This document shows positions 49,644 through 58,134 of a stretch of DNA of 64,000 bases, one piece after another. This DNA is from Vampirovibrionales bacterium. GTDB taxonomy: Bacteria > Cyanobacteriota > Vampirovibrionia > Vampirovibrionales > Vampirovibrionaceae. The stretch covers positions 1,364,001 to 1,428,000 of the forward strand of contig JADJRF010000005.1 of assembly GCA_016712355.1 (NCBI GenBank), in the 5' to 3' direction. Position 1 is the stretch's first letter, and each line of letters opens with the position of its first letter. Below the pieces are notes generated by a model that searched no databases, was not told the DNA's origin, and was given only the letters and a program-made list of their open reading frames with translations. Made by a program: the position numbers and the translations under genes.

Positions 49644-50699
49644 ATGTCTGACGCCTCTTACGCCTCCGCCTCCGATGGTTCGCCCTCCTCTTCCGACGTT
49701 CTGTTTGACGTGCGCGGTTTAACCAAGCGGTTTGCGATTCTCAAAGGCTCTTTTAACCGTGAAGCTGGCGCTATACAGGCTGTCAGCGGCGTCGATCTGG
49801 CGATTCGGGCAGGTGAAACCCTCGGGTTGGTAGGAGAATCCGGCTGTGGTAAATCCACGCTGGGACGCTGCCTTCTGCAGTTGACTCGCCCGTCGGCGGG
49901 CCAAACGATTTTTCAGGGCCTTGACCTCGCTCAATTATCTGAGCGCCGCTTGCGCCCGGTGCGCCGCCAGATGCAAATCGTCTTTCAAAATCCCTATTCC
50001 AGCCTCAATCCACGCATGCGCATCGGCGATGCGCTGGCAGAACCTTTTCTGATTCACAGAATTTGTCGCGGACGCGCTTTGAGCCACGAGATTACGCGTT
50101 TACTAGACCGCGTGGGTCTGCCGAAAGATGCGGCCAATCGCTTCCCCCATGAGTTTTCCGGCGGTCAGCGTCAGCGCGTGGGTATTGCGCGCGCCATTGC
50201 CCTTAAGCCCAAGTTTATCGTCGCCGATGAGCCGGTGAGTGCGCTAGATGTCTCTATTCAAGCGCAAATCCTGAATCTGCTGGACGATCTCAAGCGAGAC
50301 GAAGGGCTGACGATGTTGTTTATCGCCCATAATCTCAGCGTCATCGAATATATTAGCGATCGCGCCGCCGTGATGTACTTGGGTAAGATTGTTGAGATCG
50401 CGCCGGCCGGCGAGCTGTATCATCGCCCGTTGCATCCATATACCCAAGCGCTGCTGTCGGCCATTCCGACGCCAGATCCCACTGCCAAACGCGAGGGGCG
50501 GCTTTATCTGGAGGGAGACCTGCCCAGTCCCGCCCACCCGCCGGCGGGATGTCGTTTTCATACCCGCTGTCCGTATGTGACCGATATTTGTCGACAGGAA
50601 GAGCCCATTGCGCAGTCCCTGATCCCGGATCACCTGGTTTACTGTCATCATGCCGAGGCCTTGCTTGCCGGTCGGCAGCCTGCCAATGACGTTGCTTGA
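49644..50699 (+). CDS. Peptide ABC transporter ATP-binding protein, DppF/OppF type
   Basis: This cytoplasmic ATPase (351 aa) drives peptide import. It has the Walker A GESGCGKST (about 66-74), the Q-loop QIVFQNPYSSLNPR, the signature SGGQRQRVGIARA, the Walker B FIVADEPVSALD, and the C-terminal peptide-type extension with the four-Cys region CRFHTRCPYVTDIC typical of OppF/DppF. ATG 49644 is chosen; a longer frame from 49539 overlaps rsmB. Its likely permease partners are the DppB/DppC genes at 10.4-12.2 kb; a DppD partner and a binding protein are not in the window. Confidence 0.93.
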   Translation: MSDASYASASDGSPSSSDVLFDVRGLTKRFAILKGSFNREAGAIQAVSGVDLAIRAGETLGLVGESGCGKSTLGRCLLQLTRPSAGQTIFQGLDLAQLSERRLRPVRRQMQIVFQNPYSSLNPRMRIGDALAEPFLIHRICRGRALSHEITRLLDRVGLPKDAANRFPHEFSGGQRQRVGIARAIALKPKFIVADEPVSALDVSIQAQILNLLDDLKRDEGLTMLFIAHNLSVIEYISDRAAVMYLGKIVEIAPAGELYHRPLHPYTQALLSAIPTPDPTAKREGRLYLEGDLPSPAHPPAGCRFHTRCPYVTDICRQEEPIAQSLIPDHLVYCHHAEALLAGRQPANDVA

Positions 50700-50867
50700 A
50701 CGTGGCAAGCCATTGGGCTATTGACTGTAACAATAAATAAATATAACGCTTGCGCCGTGGGGGCGGCTGGGTATATTACGCATGTAAGACATGGCGCTTA
50801 CCTGCCTTTTTCTCAGATTCTTCTCTATTCTTCTCTTTTCCATCCTTCCTTTCTTACTGATGATGCG

Positions 50868-50896
50868 GCTGCTCATTTATTGAGCGGCTTTTTTTT
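50868..50896 (+). terminator. Terminator after the rsmB-dppF unit
   Basis: GCTGCTCA (50868-50875) pairs with TGAGCGGC (50881-50888) with one mismatch and is followed by eight T. It lies in a 284-bp gap whose first part is pyrimidine-rich and otherwise empty. Confidence 0.85.
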
Positions 50897-50983
50897 GCGG
50901 TAATTCAGGGCGTTTTGCGTTTTGGCTGGTCACCGCGTACAATCAGGGCTTACGGAGTTCGAGTTTCAGGAGACGCCCGGTTT

Positions 50984-52660
50984 ATGTCAGACGCCGCCCC
51001 GCTGGCGCATCAGGTCGCCCAACGTATGATGCTCGGTTATGAAGGCGCACAGCCCAGTGAGTCGCTCCGCTCGTTTCTGGCGATGGGTTTGGGTGGGGTG
51101 CTCTTCTTTCGGCGGAATTTTGAGGCGTTGGTTCCGCAGACGCCTGAGGCGACCGCGCAACTGTTGGCCGATATCCGAGCTGTTTATCAAGAATCGGGCT
51201 TTGCGGCTCCGTTTTTGGCTTTGGATCAGGAGGGCGGTCTCATTGAACGTTTGCCGTATACCGTCTTCCCCCCGTCTATCAGTCCTATGGCTGTCGCGCG
51301 CGCCTTGCGCGATGACGCCAGCAATGAATTTTGCGCCGAGGTTTACGATTTACAGGCGTTTTATTTGAGTCTGCTGGGGTTTAACGTCAATTTTTTCCCC
51401 ACGCTGGACGTGAATGGCGATCCTCCGAATCCCGTGATTGGCGTTCGCGCCTTTGGCGACGATCCTGACATCGTCTGGCGCTTTGCGTCGGTGGTTTTAG
51501 AGCGCATGACGACGCGTCACTTGCTGGCGGTAGGCAAGCATTTTCCGGGCCATGGCAGCGGAACGGTGGATTCCCATGAGGCTCTACCGACCTTGACGTA
51601 TTCTGAAGCCGAACTCGCTCCCTTTCGGCAGGCAATTGAGGCGGGATTACCTGCCATGATGCTGTCTCACGGGTATTATCCATCGCTTCAGGACGCCGCA
51701 GGCGAAGGCCGTCGGCCTGCTTCTCTTTCCAAACGCGTTGCGCAGGGTTTACTGCGTGATGAATTGGGCTTTGATGGCGTCATTTTCAGTGATGATATGA
51801 CGATGGGCGCTTTGCGCGAATTCGGTGAGCCCGTTGCGTGCGCGCTGGCGGCGTTGGAAGCAGGCGTGGATATGCTCGTTTATCGCGACTGCGGCGAGCG
51901 CGAGCGACATGTGCATGAGGCTATTTGCCAGGCGCTGCAGGACGGACGGCTCTCGATGGAGGCGCATCAGGCGTCATTGGCGCGTATTCAACGCGCCAAG
52001 TCGCGGGTGTCGTCTATCAAGCCGCAGCCGGCGCTTGCGGCTCAAGTGATGACGCCTCAGGCTATTGAGGCTGTCAGCGATTTCATCGCTATGCGGGCTC
52101 TACGGCTTTCCTCGTCTCCCGACCTGCACGAAACGCGGATTTCTTTGCCCTTAACGCCTGAAGATCTCTTCTGGTTAATCGTCCCGGACCGTCAAAGCAT
52201 TGCCCATTACGCATATGAAGCCCATGATTGCGCCGGTCTGGCCGACTGGTTGGAAGCTGGCGGCTTGTACCCTCTTACCCAGATTCGATATTCACCCGCC
52301 GAGCCGGTGGCGTTGCCAGAGCCTTCCAATGAGACGCCGGATGTCATTCTCTTTGTCACGTATAATCCGCTCCAGCATCCCACTCAGGCTGCCTGTTATG
52401 AGGCCTTACGCGCGCGTTTTCCGCAGAGCGCGATCATATTGGCGCAGGCGGGCGGCCCCTGCCCAGAGGCCCTGATGCCGCAAGCCGATTTGAGAATTGA
52501 CCTTTTTGGCTACCGTCCGCCGACAATTAAGGCGCTTGCCTTGGCGCTGAGTCAGGCTCCGTCGACTCCTGCGGTGCGGCCGCCTGCCCAAAAGCCGATG
52601 ATGGATCCTGACGAAGAAGACGTCGAATACGAACTGGCAGAAGAAGACGCCTCCTACTGA
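50984..52660 (+). CDS. nagZ: Glycoside hydrolase family 3, beta-N-acetylglucosaminidase (NagZ type)
   Basis: NagZ removes GlcNAc from muropeptides during cell-wall recycling. The 558-residue protein has the family motif KHFPGHGSGTVDSH (185-198), including the Asp/His pair used as acid/base, and the nucleophile region FSDDMTMGA with Asp270. The GH3 domain covers about residues 10-360. A further C-terminal domain of about 200 residues is present, as in longer Gram-positive-type NagZ proteins, ending in an acidic tail (DPDEEDVEYELAEED). GGAG precedes ATG 50984. No signal peptide is seen. It converges with the next gene by a 7-bp overlap. Confidence 0.92.
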   Translation: MSDAAPLAHQVAQRMMLGYEGAQPSESLRSFLAMGLGGVLFFRRNFEALVPQTPEATAQLLADIRAVYQESGFAAPFLALDQEGGLIERLPYTVFPPSISPMAVARALRDDASNEFCAEVYDLQAFYLSLLGFNVNFFPTLDVNGDPPNPVIGVRAFGDDPDIVWRFASVVLERMTTRHLLAVGKHFPGHGSGTVDSHEALPTLTYSEAELAPFRQAIEAGLPAMMLSHGYYPSLQDAAGEGRRPASLSKRVAQGLLRDELGFDGVIFSDDMTMGALREFGEPVACALAALEAGVDMLVYRDCGERERHVHEAICQALQDGRLSMEAHQASLARIQRAKSRVSSIKPQPALAAQVMTPQAIEAVSDFIAMRALRLSSSPDLHETRISLPLTPEDLFWLIVPDRQSIAHYAYEAHDCAGLADWLEAGGLYPLTQIRYSPAEPVALPEPSNETPDVILFVTYNPLQHPTQAACYEALRARFPQSAIILAQAGGPCPEALMPQADLRIDLFGYRPPTIKALALALSQAPSTPAVRPPAQKPMMDPDEEDVEYELAEEDASY

Positions 52661-53862
52661 GGCTGGATGTTCTCGCGCAGCAAAGGACCGAGCACGCGGC
52701 GTCGCGCGGTGGCGATCTGCTTTTGTTTATAGATCTGGTGGGCGCTTGCCCCATGGCGGCTTTCAAAATAGCTGGCGCGATCCAGAATCTGGATTTCATA
52801 GGGAATGAAGAACCGGGTTTCGGCTGCATCCGAGCCAGAACGGATGCGGATCAGATGACGGCATGTGATTTGTAATGAACGGTATTCGTCTGAGCTGGCG
52901 GGGTTATGGCTTTTAAAGCTTCCCCGTTCGCCGTCATCGTCACCATTCGAGCCAAATTGCCGAAACAACGCGTCCATTTCCTCTAAATCTTGCTCTCCTC
53001 GCTCAATCGCCGCTTGCAGCGCATCATATTGGGCGCGAAATCCACCCAAATCCAACAGCGTATTACGCGAACGGCTCGGAATGATATTGGGAAAAACAAT
53101 GACTTGGCGATCCAGCAACGTCCGCAAAACGCGCACCGCATCGGCGCTGGTATGCGTAATAAAGCGGACGCCGACCCAGTCGGTCACGTTTTCCGCCACG
53201 TTGCCCTTTTTGCAGAGCAATTTGACCAAGGTGCTTTCGCGGGTTTTCTGGCTCTTGGCTTCAAAACCGTAGAGGCTCAAGCCTGGGGCGTTATAGAGGC
53301 CCGGCAAGGTATAGTAGCCCGCCTCGTCTTTTGACAGGGTTCGCTCAAACAGGCTGAGAATCTGCTGGCGCGCTTCCAGAAATTGCCGGTAGTATGGCCC
53401 GTTTTCAATATGCGATAACGTGTGCATCACTTTGAGAATCGCGCAGGCCCAATAGCCTTCTTGATCCTGGCGAGACGCCATCACCATCAGGTCTAGCGGG
53501 TCGGAAGACTGGGCAAGCATCCGCGGCACGGCGGCGGCGGGCGAAGCCGGCTCGCCTTTTTCTTCCCATTGCGGACTGTTTTTAAGGAATCGTTCATTGA
53601 TAAACTGCGCGGCTTCCTTAAAAAGAGCCGCAACTTCCGCGCGATCGGCGGGCTGCGCGAAGTCGTACCCATAGCTCAACAAAAACCGGGCGGCGTCTTC
53701 TCGAGAGTGCAGAGGGATTGAAGTTAAATCAATCGAAGAGACCCCGTAGACGACGGCTTCAAGCGTTTCCCATGGCATGGCAAGCCCTGCCACGTCCGTG
53801 GGGTAGGTGACGGGTCTGAACTTACGGCCTTCCCTGGGAGAAGGAGGAGCGGCTTCTGTCAT
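52654..53862 (-). CDS. Divergent RelA/SpoT-like nucleotidyltransferase (TIGR04552-like)
   Basis: The 402-residue protein carries a C-terminal domain resembling the (p)ppGpp synthetase fold: a basic segment EAKSQKTRESTLVKLLCKK (201-219), VTDWVGVRFI (227-236), EYRSLQIT (327-334) in place of the GYRSLH motif, and PYEIQILD (355-361) in place of VEIQIRT. The end, GASAHQIYKQKQIATARRRV, also recalls that fold. The first about 190 residues are helical and unlike RSH hydrolase or TGS/ACT regions. I recall a TIGR04552 family of this kind but cannot check. Whether it makes alarmones, another nucleotide or nothing is open. Confidence 0.65.
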   Translation of the reverse strand: MTEAAPPSPREGRKFRPVTYPTDVAGLAMPWETLEAVVYGVSSIDLTSIPLHSREDAARFLLSYGYDFAQPADRAEVAALFKEAAQFINERFLKNSPQWEEKGEPASPAAAVPRMLAQSSDPLDLMVMASRQDQEGYWACAILKVMHTLSHIENGPYYRQFLEARQQILSLFERTLSKDEAGYYTLPGLYNAPGLSLYGFEAKSQKTRESTLVKLLCKKGNVAENVTDWVGVRFITHTSADAVRVLRTLLDRQVIVFPNIIPSRSRNTLLDLGGFRAQYDALQAAIERGEQDLEEMDALFRQFGSNGDDDGERGSFKSHNPASSDEYRSLQITCRHLIRIRSGSDAAETRFFIPYEIQILDRASYFESRHGASAHQIYKQKQIATARRRVLGPLLRENIQPQ

Positions 53863-53923
53863 AACGGCGCGGGCTTCCGGTCGATGGCTCTTTCATTATA
53901 AGGGCAGCTGCTTTGTAAATCTC

Positions 53924-53936
53924 CCCTATAATAGGG
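53924..53936. promoter_or_regulatory. Palindromic TATAAT box in a divergent promoter region
   Basis: CCCTATAATAGGG contains a -10-like box on both strands, between the RelA/SpoT-like gene (minus) and the small secreted protein gene (plus). No clear -35 boxes are seen. Confidence 0.4.
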
Positions 53937-54033
53937 ATATCGCTTTGCGTCGCCATCTCTTACACTACAGAAGAGATTGTCTCAGGACAGATCGTTTTTT
54001 AATTGCGCGCGATTAACCGTGAGGATTTTGCTG

Positions 54034-54339
54034 ATGACTTCCCTTCGTCCGAGCGTCGTTCCAAGCGTTCGCCCTGCGATTGTTTTCAGCTTGATGACGC
54101 TGCTCTTGATGAGCGTTCAAGCCTATGGCTACACGCCGGATCCGCAATTGTTGCGTAACAAGGGCTACTCTCCGATGAGCGTGCGCGCCATTACCCTTCA
54201 AACGGCTCACCAGCAATGGGAAACGCCTCCTGCTCCGATTCGGACGCCGTGGCAACAGGTTAAGCGCAATATTTATATCAACGACTGGGCGGGCGATTTC
54301 GACGAATTCTGCGCGACGATTATTCGCGAGCGTCAATAG
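54034..54339 (+). CDS. Small secreted protein, 101 aa, unknown function
   Basis: The protein has a typical signal peptide: a basic start, hydrophobic core (AIVFSLMTLLLMSVQA) and a probable cleavage after AYG (about residue 33). The mature part of about 68 residues reads YTPDPQLLRNKGYSPMSVRA and ends with VKRNIYINDW and the acidic segment AGDFDEFCATIIRERQ; it has a single Cys. I do not recognise it. GAGG precedes the ATG by about nine bases. A strong terminator follows 24 bp after the stop, so it is a single-gene transcript. Confidence 0.78.
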   Translation: MTSLRPSVVPSVRPAIVFSLMTLLLMSVQAYGYTPDPQLLRNKGYSPMSVRAITLQTAHQQWETPPAPIRTPWQQVKRNIYINDWAGDFDEFCATIIRERQ

Positions 54340-54363
54340 CCTTCTGGCTTGCGGTTTTACGAC

Positions 54364-54400
54364 AAACGGTCGGCTTTATCGCCGACCGTTTGCATTTTTG
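54364..54400 (+). terminator. Terminator of the small secreted protein gene
   Basis: AAACGGTCGGC pairs with GCCGACCGTTT, an 11-bp perfect stem with a TTTATC loop, followed by GCATTTTTG. It also lies just past the stop of the converging 50-aa gene. Confidence 0.9.
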
Positions 54401-54415
54401 TCTGACTGGCCGGCG

Positions 54416-54568
54416 CTAAATGAGGCCGTGCAGTAACAGAACGCCTTGCGCGCCTAAAAAGCGCTCCTCGTCCTGATCCTTCTGCTTGAGGATTTCTTGC
54501 GCCAGATCCAGCATGCGATCATTGAGATAGCGATCCAACACATCATCCGAATGGAAACAATCACGCAT
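54416..54568 (-). CDS. Small protein, 50 aa, unknown function
   Basis: This frame reads MRDCFHSDDVLDRYLNDRML and continues with a helical stretch (LAQEILKQKDQDEERFLGAQ) and GVLLLHGLI. A GGGAGG ribosome site lies eight bases before the ATG. The product is acidic and probably helical, without a signal peptide. It is too short for standard gene finders and may be missed. It converges on the secreted protein gene and shares its terminator. Confidence 0.6.
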   Translation of the reverse strand: MRDCFHSDDVLDRYLNDRMLDLAQEILKQKDQDEERFLGAQGVLLLHGLI

Positions 54569-54899
54569 CAATCATATCCTCCCTATAATCCGTTAAGACC
54601 GCCTCTCGCCAGACCCGCGTTGATGTCACGCGAACAGGCAGGTTCGACCTTCGCCGGATGTGACGTATTTCCCCTTACAAGTGACGAGACAGGGCGCACG
54701 GGCGCCAAAGTGATTCCTTACTAGAATAAAAACCTCGACGCTCTCAAATTTGCCTCGGATGCAACAAATCGTCATTCGCGGGGATATACTTTCAGGTGGC
54801 TTTTGACGCCTCTCGCTGTAAAGACGGCTTTTTTTGCGTGAGCGGACAGGATAGAATAAGCGGGCCGAGGTCTGTTTGACTGGAAGGAGTGATTCCCGC
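54569..54899. other. Divergent promoter region upstream of DUF5069 gene
   Basis: About 330 bp between oppositely oriented genes. TTGACG (near 54805) and TAGAAT (near 54851) are promoter-like but badly spaced. A GGGCGCACGGGCGCC palindrome-like patch lies near 54692. I see no other structure. Confidence 0.35.
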
Positions 54900-55391
54900 A
54901 TGGCCGCTTTCAAGTTTTCATCTCTTGCCTTTTCCTCTGGAACGCAGGCTCCTGCGGCCCCCGATTTGGCGAAGACCCCGCCTCGCAGCCCTGGCGCAAT
55001 GCTGGGCCCTTTTGTGTTGCTGCCGCGTATTCTAGACAAATGCCGCGCCACGCTTGCTGAAACCCAGGGAGATTATCAATTCAATTGTTCACTGGATCGT
55101 CGTTTCTTCGATTTTACCCGCATTGACCCGACGTTTTTCAAGGCGGAAGTGGCTGGCGGCAAGACGGATGAAGAGATGCTGGCCTGGGTGAGAAAGCATA
55201 GCGACGCGCAAGACGAGTCTAAGATTCTGGCGTGGACGTATCAAACGCGCACCAACCGTCCAGAGTCGCCCGAGCGGATGGCTCGTTTTGAAAGCTTGCG
55301 CTTGGAACTATGCCCCGATAACCCGTATGTCGAGACATGGTTTGAGCTGCTCGACGCCGACGAGGGACGCTTTCCGCCGCGTCATCGATAA
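54900..55391 (+). CDS. DUF5069 family protein
   Basis: The 163-residue protein matches a conserved family of unknown function. Its features include the segment PRSPGAMLGPFVLLPRILDK (about 31-50) followed by CRATLAE, LDRRFFDFTRIDP (about 68-80) and a C-terminal part with RFESLRLELCPDNPYVETWF. GGAAGGAG precedes the ATG. It has no signal peptide. The N-terminal 25 residues are Ala/Pro-rich and look disordered. The tRNA-Leu gene follows on the other strand. Confidence 0.8.
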   Translation: MAAFKFSSLAFSSGTQAPAAPDLAKTPPRSPGAMLGPFVLLPRILDKCRATLAETQGDYQFNCSLDRRFFDFTRIDPTFFKAEVAGGKTDEEMLAWVRKHSDAQDESKILAWTYQTRTNRPESPERMARFESLRLELCPDNPYVETWFELLDADEGRFPPRHR

Positions 55392-55401
55392 GGGTCCAGA
55401 T

Positions 55402-55485
55402 TGCCCCTGACCCGACTCGAACGGGTACAGCCGTAAAGCCAACAGATCCTAAGTCTGTCGCGTCTACCAATTCCGCCACAGGGGC
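55402..55485 (-). tRNA. tRNA-Leu (UAG)
   Basis: The cloverleaf on the minus strand starts GCCCCTGTGGCGGAATTGG, typical of leucine tRNAs. The anticodon is TAG, there is a long variable arm (GTTGGCTTTACGGCTGT), and the acceptor stem GCCCCTG pairs with CAGGGGC. No CCA is encoded. It sits between two plus-strand genes with no other tRNA near. Confidence 0.95.
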
Positions 55486-55535
55486 AATGAGGATATGCGT
55501 CATTTTATCAGGAACGACTGCCAAGAAAGGGTTGA

Positions 55536-56606
55536 ATGCAAAGCGATTGGCTGACCGCGCTGGATAGCGTTTTTTGGGGAAACGCCGTGCGCGTATGGAT
55601 TGTCGCATTTGTCACGGCCGGCGGCGGCTATCTGCTTTTGTGGACGGCGCGAACCATCGGGGGAGGCTATCTCCAGAAACTCGCCGGAAAAACCCCGATG
55701 GAGATTGATAATTTCGTCGCCGATCTGGTTTCTTCAATCCATCCTGTCCCCATGCTGTGCGTGACGTTGTGGCTGGCATCGTCGCTGCTGCGCCTACCTC
55801 CTTCGGCGGCTCATATTTTTCAGGTTCTGCCCTGGGTTGCCTGCCTGTTGCAGTTGGCGTTGTGGGCGGGCCGTTTTGCTGACTTCCTGTTTGGTCGATA
55901 TCTGGCCAGTCGCGCTAGCGAAGCCGAACGCTTGACGGCAAAAACTATGCTCGGGCCTGTTCGTGCAATTGCGATGCTTGTCTTTTGGCTCCTGTTGCTG
56001 GCTATCGGCTTACAAAATATGGGTATGAATGTCACGGCGCTTATTACGGGCCTTGGGATTGGCGGCGTTGCTGTGGCGTTAGCGGTTCAAAACACGCTTA
56101 AAGATGTGATCGGCGCGTTTTCAATCGTCATGGATAAACCTTTTATCGTCGGCGATTTTATTGGCCTGGACGATTTCTCGGGAACTGTCCAGCATATCGG
56201 GATTAAAAACACGCGAATTCGCGCCGTCGGGGGAGAAGAACTGATTGTTCCCAATGGCGACCTTCTGAAGGGTCGCATCCGTAATTTTCGGCGCATGATG
56301 GCCCGTCGGGTTTCTTTCCAGATGACGCTGGACCACGACGTGCCGATCGATAAACTCTCTGCGGCTGCGTTGCTGGCAAAAGAAGTCGTGGAGAGTCAAG
56401 GTCCTCCCGCTCGCTTCGATCGCGCCCATATTTGCGCTTTTACGCTGACGGGACGAACGCTGGAAGTGGTTTATTTCGTCGAGAGCCCCGACTTTAATCA
56501 GCACATGGACGTCTTACAGGCCATTCAGCTAGAACTCGCCCGAAAGCTGGAAGAGGCGCAGGTGATCCTGGCGAGAAACGAAAGCCTTTTGCCTCGGTCC
56601 GGTTAA
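55536..56606 (+). CDS. MscS family mechanosensitive channel
   Basis: MscS channels release solutes under osmotic downshock. The 356-residue protein has about four helices: three before and one containing the pore-lining TM3 (ITGLGIGGVAVALAVQNTLKD, about 167-187). A cytoplasmic beta domain (FIVGDFIGLDDFSGTVQHIG, then VPNGDLLKGRIRNF) and a C-terminal alpha/beta domain follow. Asn/Gly/Ala-rich packing in TM3 is as expected. AAAGGG precedes the ATG. Confidence 0.94.
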   Translation: MQSDWLTALDSVFWGNAVRVWIVAFVTAGGGYLLLWTARTIGGGYLQKLAGKTPMEIDNFVADLVSSIHPVPMLCVTLWLASSLLRLPPSAAHIFQVLPWVACLLQLALWAGRFADFLFGRYLASRASEAERLTAKTMLGPVRAIAMLVFWLLLLAIGLQNMGMNVTALITGLGIGGVAVALAVQNTLKDVIGAFSIVMDKPFIVGDFIGLDDFSGTVQHIGIKNTRIRAVGGEELIVPNGDLLKGRIRNFRRMMARRVSFQMTLDHDVPIDKLSAAALLAKEVVESQGPPARFDRAHICAFTLTGRTLEVVYFVESPDFNQHMDVLQAIQLELARKLEEAQVILARNESLLPRSG

Positions 56607-56712
56607 AAATCCTTCTCCTCTGAGATGACGAACTCTGCATCCCGACACGGGCGTAGAAGATGGGCTCGCCTATAATGAAGGCCAAGGATCCCCTTCGGGG
56701 AAAGGATTGGCC

Positions 56713-57324
56713 GTGGACGCGCGTTTTAATCCATCTCAAAATGAGCCGTTTAACATGTTGCCGCCCGGCGCGTTTGAGACGTCTGCCCAGCAGCGCGGCT
56801 ATATTCACGTCTATACGGGTCTGGGTAAGGGTAAAACCACGGCCTCTTTGGGATTAACGCTTCGGGCTTTGGGGCGAGGCTTTCGCGTGTTGCTCATTAT
56901 GTTTGCAAAAGGCGGCGATCATTACGGTGAGTTGTTTGCGCTACGTCAATTGCGCCCGGCTATTGCTGCCCGGCTGACGGTGGTACAAGCGGGGCTGGAT
57001 CGCATCGTGTTTTCAAGTAACGCCAATGCGCAAGATGCCGAAAAAATGCGCTATGGCTGGGCGTTGGCCAAACGTGCCGCCCAAGGTTTGCAGTACGATT
57101 TATTGGTAATGGATGAAGCCAATATTGCCCTGGATTTAGGGTTTATTGATCGAGAAGAGATGCTGGCTTTTTTGTGCGACAAGCCGCCTGCACTGGAAAT
57201 CGTCCTGACGGGTCGTCGCGCGCATCCAGATATCCTTGCGGTTGCAGATTTGGTGAGTGATGTGCAGCCGTTGAAGCATTATTGGCAACAAGGGGTGCGC
57301 GCCCGTCCCGGAATTGAATATTAA
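56713..57324 (+). CDS. cobO: Cob(I)yrinic acid a,c-diamide adenosyltransferase
   Basis: CobO/BtuR adds the adenosyl group to corrinoids from ATP. The 203-residue protein has the P-loop YTGLGKGKTTASLG (about 36-49), the family's LIMFAKGGDHYGE segment, YDLLVMDEANIALDLG (about 136-151), and the ending LTGRRAHPDILAVADLVSDV. It has a slightly long N-terminus. GTG 56713 is chosen because AAAGGA lies six bases upstream; the TTG at 56707 is possible. No other cobalamin gene is near, so the cell may salvage corrinoids. Confidence 0.93.
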   Translation: MDARFNPSQNEPFNMLPPGAFETSAQQRGYIHVYTGLGKGKTTASLGLTLRALGRGFRVLLIMFAKGGDHYGELFALRQLRPAIAARLTVVQAGLDRIVFSSNANAQDAEKMRYGWALAKRAAQGLQYDLLVMDEANIALDLGFIDREEMLAFLCDKPPALEIVLTGRRAHPDILAVADLVSDVQPLKHYWQQGVRARPGIEY

Positions 57325-57396
57325 GCCCGGCATCTGGAGGATCTTTCGTCTGAAAGTCGGCGTTCTGGGTCTGCGCTTTGCTATGATGCCCTTGAT

Positions 57397-58134
57397 ATGA
57401 CGACCTCTCTTCTCAATGCTCCCTCTCGCCTGTCTCTGCCGCAAGCGTTGCCGTGGCGCAAGGTTTTGCCGCGACCGTCGCTGTGCGATCGCGACGCCTT
57501 CTTGCTGGCGATGGCGCAAGGCAAGCGCGTACTGCATGTGGGCGCAACCGATGCTCCACTGACAGAGGATCGTTTGCAAACGGGAGAATTGTTGCATCTT
57601 AAATTGCGCCGAGTCGCAAGCGCACTGACAGGCGTTGATATTGACGAGCCTTCGGTGCAACGACTGCGCGAGACGACAGGCGTCGACGATGTGCTGCTGG
57701 CGGATATGACGGATCTGCCTGAGGCGTTGAATCCTCGCTTATGCGAGCCCTTCGATCTCATTTACTGCTGCGACGTTATTGAACACGTTAGCAATCCAGG
57801 CCAACTGTTAGCCGGGTTAAGGCGTCTTTGCCCGTCCCATGGGCGGGTGGTCATTACCACGCCAAACGCCTTGAGCTTAAAAGGCGCGCTACGACCTTTC
57901 TTTTTAGGCAAAGAATTCGCCCATCCCGATCATGTTGCCTACTTTTCGTTTTCTACTCTCGCCACGCTGATGCGTCGACATGGGCTGGAACCCACCGGAT
58001 ATGGCGTGTTTGCTTACCCGACGCCCAATGCCTTTGCCGCCAGCGTGTTTAACGGGTTGTATCGATTGAGCCCCAGTAGCGCTGAGGGATTCTTCTTGAT
58101 TGGAGAGCCCGCGACTGAGATTACAGCCCAGTAA
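57397..58134 (+). CDS. Class I SAM-dependent methyltransferase
   Basis: The 245-residue protein has the Rossmann SAM motif RVLHVGATDAPLTEDR (about 45-60), an acidic motif II (LTGVDIDEPSVQRLRE) and a motif IV region with FDLIYCCDVIEHVSNPGQLL, typical of the Methyltransf_11/23 type. HVGATD differs from the usual GxGxG. The substrate cannot be told. Its stop overlaps the start of the DUF4013 gene by one base. Confidence 0.85.
   Translation: MTTSLLNAPSRLSLPQALPWRKVLPRPSLCDRDAFLLAMAQGKRVLHVGATDAPLTEDRLQTGELLHLKLRRVASALTGVDIDEPSVQRLRETTGVDDVLLADMTDLPEALNPRLCEPFDLIYCCDVIEHVSNPGQLLAGLRRLCPSHGRVVITTPNALSLKGALRPFFLGKEFAHPDHVAYFSFSTLATLMRRHGLEPTGYGVFAYPTPNAFAASVFNGLYRLSPSSAEGFFLIGEPATEITAQ

Noticed and set aside
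56607..56712. Cobalamin riboswitch before cobO
   Set aside because: Only a short CCCCTTCGGGG hairpin is present and the gap is about 100 bp; the conserved B12-box is not seen.
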